Part shown: positions 21,091 to 29,449 of the stretch, one piece after another | Layout: the number at the start of each line of letters is the position of its first letter | Numbering within the stretch: position 1 is the stretch's first letter | Assembly: GCF_001949145.1 (NCBI RefSeq) | Contig: NW_019091456.1 | Coordinates: 1,023,343 to 1,054,527, forward strand | DNA: 31,185 nt | Reading direction: 5' to 3' | DNA from: Acanthaster planci | Lineage: Eukaryota > Echinodermata > Asteroidea > Valvatida > Acanthasteridae | Position numbers and translations under genes: made by a program | The notes under the pieces: generated by a model | Databases searched by the model: none | Seen by the model: the letters and a program-made list of their open reading frames with translations, nothing else | Told to the model about the DNA's origin: nothing

Positions 21091-22140
21091 GTAAGTACAA
21101 AACACGAGTGTGAATACGGGTAAAAGTGCCATATGAAATGACAAAATAAATGAATTTGATGACTACATTGTAATTCTGTCAAACTGCCTATTTTACCCGT
21201 GGGTAGCCAAAGTTTGCAAAAGTATCACCCTCAGTTGAAAAAGTATCACCCTTGGTTGCTGGTAAAAAATTTCCCTCAAAATGGACATTTGCCCTAGTAA
21301 GAGGTAGAATTTTTAATTCAATATTCGGTATGGTTTTTAATATTTATTGTTTGTAACAGCCTGAGATATTTTACATTTACTTAATTATTCTTTTGTTTAA
21401 ATTGACGGCTATTTAAAGTATTTCAAGCCACTAAAAGCCATGACACCCAAACAGCAGATCCTATACTGGTGAAAATGGCCAATAATTTTGTTATTTCAAA
21501 TACATATTGGCTTTCACCCCCATGAACTCGGCTGTACCACGCTCGATTTTTTGAAACTTAGCAGAAATGCATGTAAAGACACTCCTTATCGTTATCATCA
21601 TTACAAATATGAAGTTTGAAGACAATCAAACTAGTGGTTTTGCTTTTACGGTCATTTAAGATTCAAGGCTACACGCGTGCCTGCCTGCATGCATTGCACA
21701 TTTTTTGCTGACCTGTCTCAGCAAAATTGGCGCTGCTCAAGAACGGTAGCTTAAATTTTCACGAAATTGGTGTCAAACTGACCGCAAAGAGTTATACCCT
21801 AAGAACTCCTAAAGGCTCAGCTCCTGAAAAATATGCATGCAGAGATATTGGGGGAAAAATGCCGAGGGGGAGGGGTCGTATTCCGCTCCCGGATCTAAGT
21901 TAAGCAACAAGTATCACCTTTAGCAGGTTTGACCTGAAGACATATGACACATATTTGAAAAGGTATATCATCGCTTAAATGGCAGCTTGTATTTGTTATT
22001 TTTTTAAAAACAAATGATGGGTCAAATATCGGATGTAATAAAGATCTGGCACAGTTCCTGATTTTGTTTATGTGTTATTTCGAAGATAAATGTTACTGGA
22101 GATATAAACTGTGACTGTTGCCATTTTTTGGGATTGACAG
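21091..22140 (+). other. Intron between exons 7A and 7B
   Basis: This 1,050-base intron does not resemble the A-B introns of the other modules. Two neighbouring copies of a roughly 20-base unit with aaaagtatcaccct lie at 21220-21260, and aagtatcacc recurs near 21909. A purine-rich gagggggagggg stretch lies near 21866. No coding potential. Confidence 0.7.
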
Positions 22141-22409
22141 CAAGAGGGTTCTACATGTACATCGAGGCATCGGCTCCACGAAATTCTGGCGATAAAGCTC
22201 GAATAGACGGCGCCAAAGCAATTGCACCTGCCACTGGCGCCTGTGTTAGATTTTGGTATCACATGTACGGGGGGGACATGGGGTCCTTAACGGTGTACAC
22301 AGGCGACTGCAGAGGTGGTCTTGGCCCCTCTCGCTGGTCAAGGAAGGGTGACTCTGGTTCCCTGTGGCGTGAAACGTCGATTGACATCGACCCTAATACG
22401 GAGTTTTCG
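22141..22409 (+). CDS. MAM domain 7, exon B
   Basis: This 269-nt exon has the acceptor gggattgacag. It encodes RGFYMYIEASAPRNSGDKAR (one residue longer than its paralogues), GACVRFWYHMYGGDMG, LTVYTGDCRGGLGPSRWSRK and LWRETSIDIDPNTEFS. An extra cysteine lies in GDCRGG. It is the only B exon with a canonical donor: TCG|GTAAGG. Confidence 0.92.
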
Positions 22410-22807
22410 GTAAGGAACTAAGCAACTTTTGATATAGTGTAAAAATGGTCATTCATAAATATCTCAGACAGTTTCCCTATTCAACAACCCGTCATGTAAC
22501 CGTGTATTAAATCATGCGCTGGTATCTGGACACGAAACACTTTAATCAATCCCGATTGGCCAAGAGCCTGCGCGCACGCGGCTCGTCACGAGCGCGCGCC
22601 AAGTCCATACAATGAAATTCTTCTGAACAACTTGCACAAGGAATAAACCATTAAATGGACGGAGTAGTCGAGGAAATGAAAGTAAATTCTGGAACGAGAT
22701 CCTTGGAAATTTATCATATATTGATTTCCTTTGACACTCTGACTGAAATGGTAATTATGAATAGGGATAAATATATGCTTGATTTAATACCGGCTAAAAA
22801 TGAACAC

Positions 22808-23532
22808 CAATAGCAGAGGGATTTTACATTAGAGCCGTCTGCGCATATCCGCATCAAAATCGAGGCTCTCCGTGCTGAACTTCGTCGCGCGTGCCCGCGG
22901 ACTCGACACAGTACATGCAGTATACTTACAGATACACGAACATCACAGGTTCGTTAGTTCGCGGTTAATTGCCTTCATTTTTTCTTTTGATGTTACGAAC
23001 CTTATGTTCTGGCTGCATACACACAGCTTAAAATTAATACAGCCAGAATTGGCCAGAATTTCATGAGGACGAAATTGTTCACAAAGGCTCAGTCGCATAT
23101 ATCATGAAAGAATAGGTACTAGTATTTAACCGGATGAATTCTAGGATTCTCAGCAAAAAGGATTGGCAACTAGGAAAGTCACAGTCTAGGTTTTCTACGT
23201 TTCCTCGGACCAGGGAGTAATGTTATACAAGTAATAATGGGCCTAGGATCGAGTCATCCTGAAAGACTCTTTCACCAAAATTTGCAGCCTGAAAAGTAGG
23301 AATTTAACGTGTAGTTTGTGTCTTGACTTTTTACTTTCAATCGTCTGATCTTGACACTTCTAAGAATCGTGTGCAGTAGGCACAGCGTCACTTTGTGGCA
23401 GACAGTGCATACGTATCATGTATATCTCGCCGTGCTGTTGTCAACGTGCATGTGAAGCTTACACAGCCTCGTTTTCAAACGCGGAAGTGCGAAGATCGAT
23501 GCTAAACCCGTCGTATTGGGATCGCTCTATAC
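22808..23532 (+). repeat. Dispersed repeat, longer copy
   Basis: The reverse complement of 29009-29449 aligns to this segment in blocks: the start caatagcagagggatttt, the gttagttcgcggt word, gagtcatcctgaaagactct, then agcctcgttttcaaacgcgg, and the end gtattgggatc. This copy has internal stretches that the other lacks (about 22995-23245 and 23370-23450). Two related, oppositely oriented copies 6 kb apart mark a mobile family of unknown class. Confidence 0.75.
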
Positions 23533-23568
23533 CCTTGTTCGCGGCGCGGGCATTAGTCGCGTCCATTC

Positions 23569-23850
23569 CACCCGATCCGACTACCCTCCGCTACTGATAA
23601 GTGAGGCCTCTGCAGCAAAATAGCCTGCAAGAACTTTGATGGTAATATATGATGCAATACACTAGGCACACTTATAAGTGAGACTGGTCAGTGTCAAGAA
23701 AATTTGCAAGTAGAAGGCTCGAACAAGCCTCACTTATAAGTTTGCCTACTGTACTGCATCATACGATAATACATTAGCATCACAGCTCTTGCAGGCTATT
23801 TTGCTGCACAGGCCTCACTTACAAGTAGCGGTGGGTAGTCGGATCGGGTG
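23569..23850. mobile_element. Foldback MITE with target-site duplication
   Basis: The 282-base element begins CACCCGATCCGACTACC and ends with its inverted counterpart GGATCGGGTG. The two arms (about 23569-23689 and 23721-23850) are imperfect inverted repeats almost to the centre, sharing agcaaaatagcctgcaag and cttataagtgag words. It is flanked by tccattc on both sides (23562-23568 and 23851-23857), extendable to gtccattc if the terminal G is shared. No coding capacity. The 7-8 base duplication suggests an hAT-like origin, but the class is inferred. Confidence 0.85.
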
Positions 23851-24024
23851 TCCATTCTCCTGAACCGGTCTTAAACGCACGTTAAGACCGGCCAATCACA
23901 TATCTATTCCCTTATCAAATAACTTTCCGGGATCAGCGCAAAATTGTTTGTTATCACCTCATCATTGTTCACAAATCAGTTTGACCTAACGACACATTGA
24001 CATGCATTTGGATTCTATATACAG

Positions 24025-24112
24025 ATTACTTTTGTTGGCGAACGCGGCATCAGTTTCCTGAGCGACATAGCTATCGATGACATACGCGTACAGGAAGGGC
24101 CATGTGATACAT
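24025..24112 (+). CDS. MAM domain 7, exon C
   Basis: This 88-nt exon has the acceptor tatatacag and the donor gtacgt. It encodes ITFVGERGISFLSDIAIDDI, then RVQEGPCDT, phase 0 in, 1 out. Two extra codons follow the fourth MAM cysteine compared with the other modules, consistent with this being the last MAM domain and leading into something other than another MAM. It lies 1.6 kb downstream of exon 7B because the intron is filled with repeats. Confidence 0.88.
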
Positions 24113-25189
24113 GTACGTGCTTCCTTTGTTTGGTTCAGATGTCTGCGTACAGCAAACCAGTTTCAACTAATTTTTATTAAGACCCTGATATTGTTATTGT
24201 GTCCGGTATATTCCAGATAATATATGTTTTGTATTGTTTGGAGAATACACCCCTGTATGATGGAACCCAGTATGGACGAGATAAGAACGTGTCTGTTTTT
24301 CTTTTCTTATGCAGATATCCCCTAAATGTGGCGCATCTGAAATGACACAAAAATCATGAAACTGTCTATTCGTTGAACTACTAGTCGACAGAATTCTCAA
24401 GACTGTGATCGTAGCAATTCAACATGACATTGCTATTACTTTGCCAACATGTTTCGATGTTAAATATAAGATTCCAATCCCTAAACCTCACTGTGCAGAG
24501 GCTAAACATCCAGCAAATCTTCAGTATTTTTAGCAATATGTTTACAAACTGAGTTACAGAAAGCGCTTAGAAAAGTGCTTAATAACTATATACAGTTTTT
24601 GCAATTAGACTGGCTTTCAATTGATCATTTAGTTTTAAGTATCATCCCAATAGGCAATTACAGGTTTCTCTTCCTTCGCTTATGTCTTAGTTAATTCAGA
24701 AAGTATTTCAAGATATGAATTTATTTAATAAGGGCGTTTTGAAGTTCAGGGCATCTTTAAAGTAACCTTATCTTCCAAATAATGATGTTGAATCAAACTT
24801 CAAGTCTGCCTCAAAAGTAATTCTGTGTCAAAGTCTAGCACTAAAGCTTACCAACCTGGACTCCCAATATTTGTTGAATTTTAATGATAGTTGTCGGAAC
24901 AGATTTCAGTATTTGATATTAACTTCGAGGTTACTCAGTTAATTTTTGACTTCGCGCATATTTTGTGTCTTTGCTGAGCGGTGTTTAAAGGAGATATCCC
25001 TGAAATGGTAGCTTTCAAATATAATTAAACGAAAGCATCGCGAATCGAATTGTAATGTCTTCTCGTTCCACAAACAACAATTAAGTGAATTGCGTAATGC
25101 ATAATGCACAATGACATACTTAGCGCACACGGCGTATTCCTTTTACATTTCTTTAACAGTTCACTATTTTCTTCTTTTTTTCTTTTCAG
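24113..25189 (+). other. Last intron or 3' flank of the MAM gene
   Basis: This 1,077-base AT-rich stretch follows the gtacgt donor of exon 7C and ends at the strong acceptor before 25190. No MAM exon or other recognisable domain was found on either strand. Confidence 0.5.
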
Positions 25190-25239
25190 GTAAAGGATTT
25201 TTGGTTGTGTTTCACTCTTGCAACTTGACTCTGTGGTAA
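25190..25239 (+). CDS. Candidate last exon, short C-terminal tail
   Basis: A long pyrimidine tract (about 25165-25187) ends in tttcag at 25189. Joined in phase 1 to exon 7C it gives a split TGT codon and then KGFLVVFHSCNLTLW with a TAA stop at 25237-25239. An ATTAAA hexamer follows at 25257. The strong acceptor, correct phase and nearby polyadenylation word support it. The tail has no known domain and is too short for a membrane anchor, so the true 3' end could be elsewhere. Confidence 0.35.
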
Positions 25240-25256
25240 TTTCTAACGTGGGTGTC

Positions 25257-25262
25257 ATTAAA
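25257..25262 (+). promoter_or_regulatory. Possible polyadenylation signal ATTAAA
   Basis: ATTAAA is the commonest variant of the animal polyadenylation hexamer and lies 18 bases after the candidate stop. Its value depends entirely on the candidate last exon being real. No strong downstream GT-rich element was evident. Confidence 0.25.
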
Positions 25263-26462
25263 GAATTACTCACTTGAAGCTACAACTTATTTGCCCGGTG
25301 TTCTCCCAGTCTTTCCATGTCGAATTCTGTCACTTTTACGGATACTTCGCCAGCCATATTTCGAGAAATTTGGTATGAATGATTGAGTTTGTCATTGCTA
25401 ACCCCGTCAGGACTGGTCTCGAGAACGGTCTTATGACTGGACTTGTGAAGGGACTTGTAATTGACTGCACTGCACTGCCAACACAAGTGTTGAATAAAAT
25501 TGCTTGGGACGAAAGGCAACACACGACTAGCTGCATCGGTGACAAGTAATCGAGTGACTTAGCCATGCTTTCTTACTTTCCAAGAAATAGGGCAGTACAT
25601 TTCAGGAATGCGTTTCAAATTACCCCATGTGCATTGTGCAGCTGCAAGGAACGACAAAGTGCTTCGAATTGCATGCCAGTGGTATATTATGCAGAGGGTA
25701 AAAATATGGGGCAGGTTCGAGCGATGGCCATATTTCGGCTATAGTCATCCGATCGATAAATGGTTTGACTATCGTTTCCATCACTTCAAATAGGGGAAAG
25801 GGGCACGGTCGCATCCCAGGTATTCAGTAGAGATTTTCATTGCTTCAGGGGAAACAATAGGCCATTTGCGTGTTAAATTTGAATAAAATCTGGTACACTG
25901 AGTGGTACACGGTGGTCGAACTTTAGTAACGCCCGCACTTGCCAAGTATTGACAAATGGAGAGCGCAAGAGGGCGCTTGGATACTGACAAATCACCGCTA
26001 AAACACAAAACACGATTGATGTATCTGCTTCTGAACTAATTTTGATACGCATTTTTATCAAAACCAAATTGTTTTGGGGTTCTCGAAAGAAACAATAACA
26101 ATGGGAAGTGTACAGAAAGTCCGCAGTTTAGTTAATAACAAACGAAAGAGTTGATAAGGGTCTGAATGGCAGCATGGATAGACCTACGCAAATCTCCCCA
26201 AAACCACAAAAATGCATCGACATGTACATACCATTGTACCGCTAGTCCACCCTTGGCCAGGCAGGGTTGTATAGGTTACTCTTCTTGATAACAGTGCCTT
26301 TGCTAAGAGAAGCTGTATGAACTCAGCATCTCCGTCGTTATCGCTAAAGCAATAAAAATCAAGCAGGGCGCTGCCATCTTAAATCCCCTTAGACGCCCGC
26401 CCTCCAGAGCTCATCGTAAAGGTAAACACATACAATTGACGAAACACCAGCCAGTGTAAACG
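25263..26462. other. Downstream stretch, no gene seen
   Basis: Only short overlapping frames of 60 to 85 codons occur on both strands, with no recognised domain and no paired splice sites that keep a long frame. I see no RNA gene or clear repeat here. Confidence 0.45.
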
Positions 26463-27298
26463 GTTAGACTGTCCCCTGGTAATGTGTCCCCCGAACATTG
26501 TTGCTGGATTTCGCTCTGGTTAAAGTGTCTGGGGGACAGATTTATCTGGGTAAATCTGGCCCCCTCCAGGTAATCCCCCCCCCCCGCCGAAAGATAAATT
26601 TGTCCCCCCTCGAGAAATGTGTCCCCGTGCAACGTCACAAGTCTGTCACCCAGACCCTGATTCCAACAGTTTTCGCGCAACGTAAAGACAGACACCGTGC
26701 CTTTTCTGGAATGCGTCGTTACGTTAAAGCACGGCAATTGGATGAGGAAGGCTATCCTGAAAGCAGCATCCATGGTGACCGAGTCGCACGCACAGAAGTT
26801 GTATTTGTCTGAATTTATTGTGCTTGAGGGCTAGCGGCAGTAGCTTGAAGCGAACATGGACGCTATTACTGTAACTTGAAATACTTTCAACATTGTTGGC
26901 GGGCTGCCACGCGGCGAGCTGGCATGATGCCAGTGTCGAGATTTGCGCGGTTGTTTTCATTCCTCTACAAGTCAGAGCTACACCATGCCGAGCCTCGAGA
27001 CTGAAAATTACTACGTGTGCGAGAAGTCTGCAGAATACGGACTTCTCCCTTATCGGATTTTTTTTGCAGAAATACAGCTCAATTGATTTTAAGTCTCATA
27101 CCCGCCCTTTTACAACTTGATGAAGGGCTAAAAAACCTAATAGTACTTCATGTGGACTAAATTCATCAACCTAACGCAAAAATAACTTCTGTGTGGCAAA
27201 AACGGGGGGGGGGGCAAAACTACCTGGGGAGGGACACTTTTACATTGGTAAATCTATCCCCCGGAAACTTTTACCAGGGGAAAGATTTACTGTCTAAA
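26463..27298. mobile_element. Possible DNA element with G/C-run subterminal repeats
   Basis: The left end reads ttagactgtcccctggtaa and the right end, reverse complemented, begins ttagacagtaaatc and soon reads tcccctggtaaaag. Between them are repeated words of the type gggggacagatttatc, ggtaaatct and tgtcccc, plus a C-run at about 26575-26586 and a G-run at about 27205-27215. Inverted ends with repeated subterminal words suggest a nonautonomous DNA transposon. No matching target duplication was found. Confidence 0.35.
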
Positions 27299-27799
27299 TC
27301 GGCACACCACGAGCTAAACGTTGTCGCTTTTCTAACGGTGTGCTTATAAAGCCTCTGTTATTTCAAGCACCAGACTAAAGTGAAGGGATGTATTTGGCTG
27401 GTCTTTAAAAAGTATGTTTAATTGCAAGCTAATAATGACCCAGGCCTAAGTGAGGGTCATCGTCACTGACTTTAGTGGAATATTTTAGCTTCTTTGATTA
27501 AAATATATACATATTTTCGGGAATTGTCCAAGCAAAATAGAGATGGGGAAGCAGACGATATTTTACATCAAGTTTTTATGTTTGGGCAAGGAGTTTCCGT
27601 TTTTTTCTTCTTTTTTAATGGTTTTTAAATTACAGTTCAAGAATAACAAAAGAAGTTTGTATTGTAACTTTCCCAAACTTCGCACACGTTTTGACTGGGT
27701 AAAGATGGTCATCCACATAAATTTTCAGGCAATTCGGACAAACTTCGCCCCAGACATCTATTCAAAATTCGTTTTTCGGTATTTTTAACCTGTCGCTAG

Positions 27800-28830
27800 A
27801 GGGCGCTCGATAATTAGGTGACGTCATCAGTAGATGATTTGAAGAATACTTTGCCCCAGTAAACTAACACCGTTGAAAACAACTTGATAAGTTTTACCAT
27901 TTTTAAACAATAAGACCATATCTAGGTTTCTACCGAAAGGAAGGGTCACGTGATTTGACCCACACGAGATGAATTCAAGACCACTTTTCATCCTGCCAAT
28001 TGCTGCAAACAGAATATTGCGGGAGGCCACGGTTGATTTGATATGGATTGTTATAAATGTAACAGAATATTTAAATATTCAAAATTTAATAAGAAATCAC
28101 TTGTTGACGTCATCATTACGTAACTATTTCAGTATCGTCTTCGTTTTTATAGTTAGTGCTTGCTGTAACTTTGACGACGATCAACAATTGCTAAGGTGTC
28201 AAAACAGTGCCTTGAAAGTCAATGTACTGAAATAAATATTGAAAAATCACTAATAAATCGCTCGATGAAGTCATCGTGACGTCATGCTCTTAGAATCATC
28301 TGGGCGTACGGGTTCTTTGTTGATGTAAATTTGATGAAGATCCAAGCTTTTGAGCAGAAGGAGGAAAAGAAGCAAAAAACGAAAGCTTATCTGTCTGTTC
28401 GACAACAGAACATAGTACCTTTTCGCATTCTCTTGCACATTTGAGCAATTCAGGCATCATCATATCAAGTCTTTTTTCGTATATAACACCTCTCTTTCAA
28501 GTTATTTGCAAAGTTTCAACCAGATGAGCTTTTATTTCAGGAGATATAGGGCCTGAAAGAGTGAACCTTAATGTCACGTGACTTGTCTCCTGATGAAGTC
28601 ATTATCACATGAGATACAAATTCCTCTAAAGCGCTCCCTTCTCAAGATATCTGCAAGATTTGAACCAAATTGAATGAACATTTCATGAGATATAGTTGTT
28701 TAAATGAGGCACGATTTAATGTCACGTGACTCGTCTGCTGATGATATTGTCATCACGTGAGGTCAATTTCCGTTTGTTAACCTTCCCTTCCAAACTACCT
28801 GCAAGGTTTCAACCCAATAAGACATGTACA
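27800..28830. repeat. Degenerate tandem repeat with CRE and CACGTG palindromes
   Basis: The clearest units start near 28491, 28634 and 28783, a period of about 143 to 149 bases. They share ttgcaaagtttcaacc-like, gagatatag, atgtcacgtgact and gatgaagtcat-like segments. Older copies are suggested upstream by TGACGTCA at 27819, 28105 and 28277 and GTCACGTGAT at 27945. GTCACGTGAC occurs exactly at 28573-28582 and 28721-28730. Confidence 0.6.
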
Positions 28831-29008
28831 ATACAATATGCAACACAAAACATTATACTTATCGCGGAAAAGACACCGATATATCTTAAACATTTGTCCC
28901 TTTTGGCGTTCCCTACAATGCGATCTGCTCTCGGCAGCACGTGGTCGGCATTTTGCCAAGTTCTGAGTACAATGACCTACGCACTGTGCGCCGTCTATGT
29001 TGCAGGCA
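28831..29008. other. Short noncoding spacer between repeats
   Basis: This lies between the tandem repeat and the reverse copy of the dispersed repeat. Overlapping frames of about 100 codons exist on both strands here and in its flanks (28726-29040 plus, 28795-29106 minus), but part of each is repeat sequence and neither resembles a known family. Confidence 0.4.
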
Positions 29009-29449
29009 GATATAGAGGGATCCCAATACGACGCTTTTAGCGTCGATCTGCGCACTTCCGCGATTGAAAACGAGGCTGTATGTGTCAGCTTTAATTCTAA
29101 ATACAATCAGACGATTGAAAGTAAGGAGTCAAGAAACAAAATACATAAAGGTATGTTAAATTCAGACTTTTCAGGCTGCACATTTTTGTGGAAGAGTCTT
29201 TCAGGATGACTCCACACGTCAAATCAAACGAAAAATAACGGCGATTTACCGCGAACTAACGTACCTGCGATGGTCGTGTATCTGCATGTGCAGTAGGCGT
29301 AGTTCAAACTGAAGTAGCATCACACTTAAGAACCGAATACTGGATATACTATGTCGACTCCGTGGGTGCGGGCGACGGAGTTCAACACAGAGAGCCTCGG
29401 TTTCGATGCTGATATGCGTAGACAGCGCTAATGTGAAATCCCTCTATTG
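29009..29449 (-). repeat. Dispersed repeat, shorter inverted copy
   Basis: This is the reverse-oriented, 441-base relative of 22808-23532. It ends at cctctattg (29449), the counterpart of caatagcagaggg, and at tagagggatcccaatac (its 3' end), the counterpart of gtattgggatcgctcta. Both copies stop at the same two words, which probably lie near the element's true ends. Confidence 0.75.

Larger units (their letters stand above)
22410..24024 (+). other. Intron between exons 7B and 7C, repeat-filled
   Basis: This 1,615-base intron begins gtaagg and ends tatatacag. It contains one copy of a dispersed repeat (22808-23532), immediately followed by a foldback element (23569-23850). Without these it would be about 600 bases. 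Confidence 0.8.
3363..25239 (+). other. Tandem-MAM-domain gene, partial (3' part, 7 MAM domains)
   Basis: Twenty-one exons on one strand with compatible phases encode seven successive MAM domains of about 169 residues each, roughly 1,186 residues in all. MAM domains (named for meprin, A5/neuropilin and receptor tyrosine phosphatase mu) are extracellular beta-sandwich modules for adhesion and oligomerisation, held by two disulfides between four conserved cysteines. Linkers between domains are only about ten residues, so the product is probably an extended rod. The 5' end lies outside the window. The 3' end at 25239 rests on a weakly supported last exon. No transmembrane segment was seen in the exons found. 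Large MAM-repeat proteins, sometimes mixed with LDL-receptor class A or other modules, are frequent in marine invertebrate genomes; no other domain type was found here. Confidence 0.85.

Noticed and set aside
25705-25725. ggttcgagc word suggestive of a tRNA T-arm
   Set aside because: No acceptor stem, D-arm or anticodon arm could be arranged around it.
27690-27715. FDWV reading resembling the MAM DDFDW motif
   Set aside because: There are no flanking MAM cysteines or acceptor, and the surrounding frame is low-complexity AT-rich sequence.
28131-28235. A CCNFDDDQQ reading after an acceptor-like tatttcag, resembling the start of MAM exon A
   Set aside because: The phase would be wrong (one leftover base instead of two), no DDFDW or TGP-DHTTG motif follows, and no exons B or C lie downstream.
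28795-29109. Minus-strand 103-codon frame partly shared with the plus-strand repeat copy (ASFS-AEVRRS)
   Set aside because: The shared portion lies within the dispersed repeat and the rest is not conserved. Base similarity of the repeat explains it without coding.
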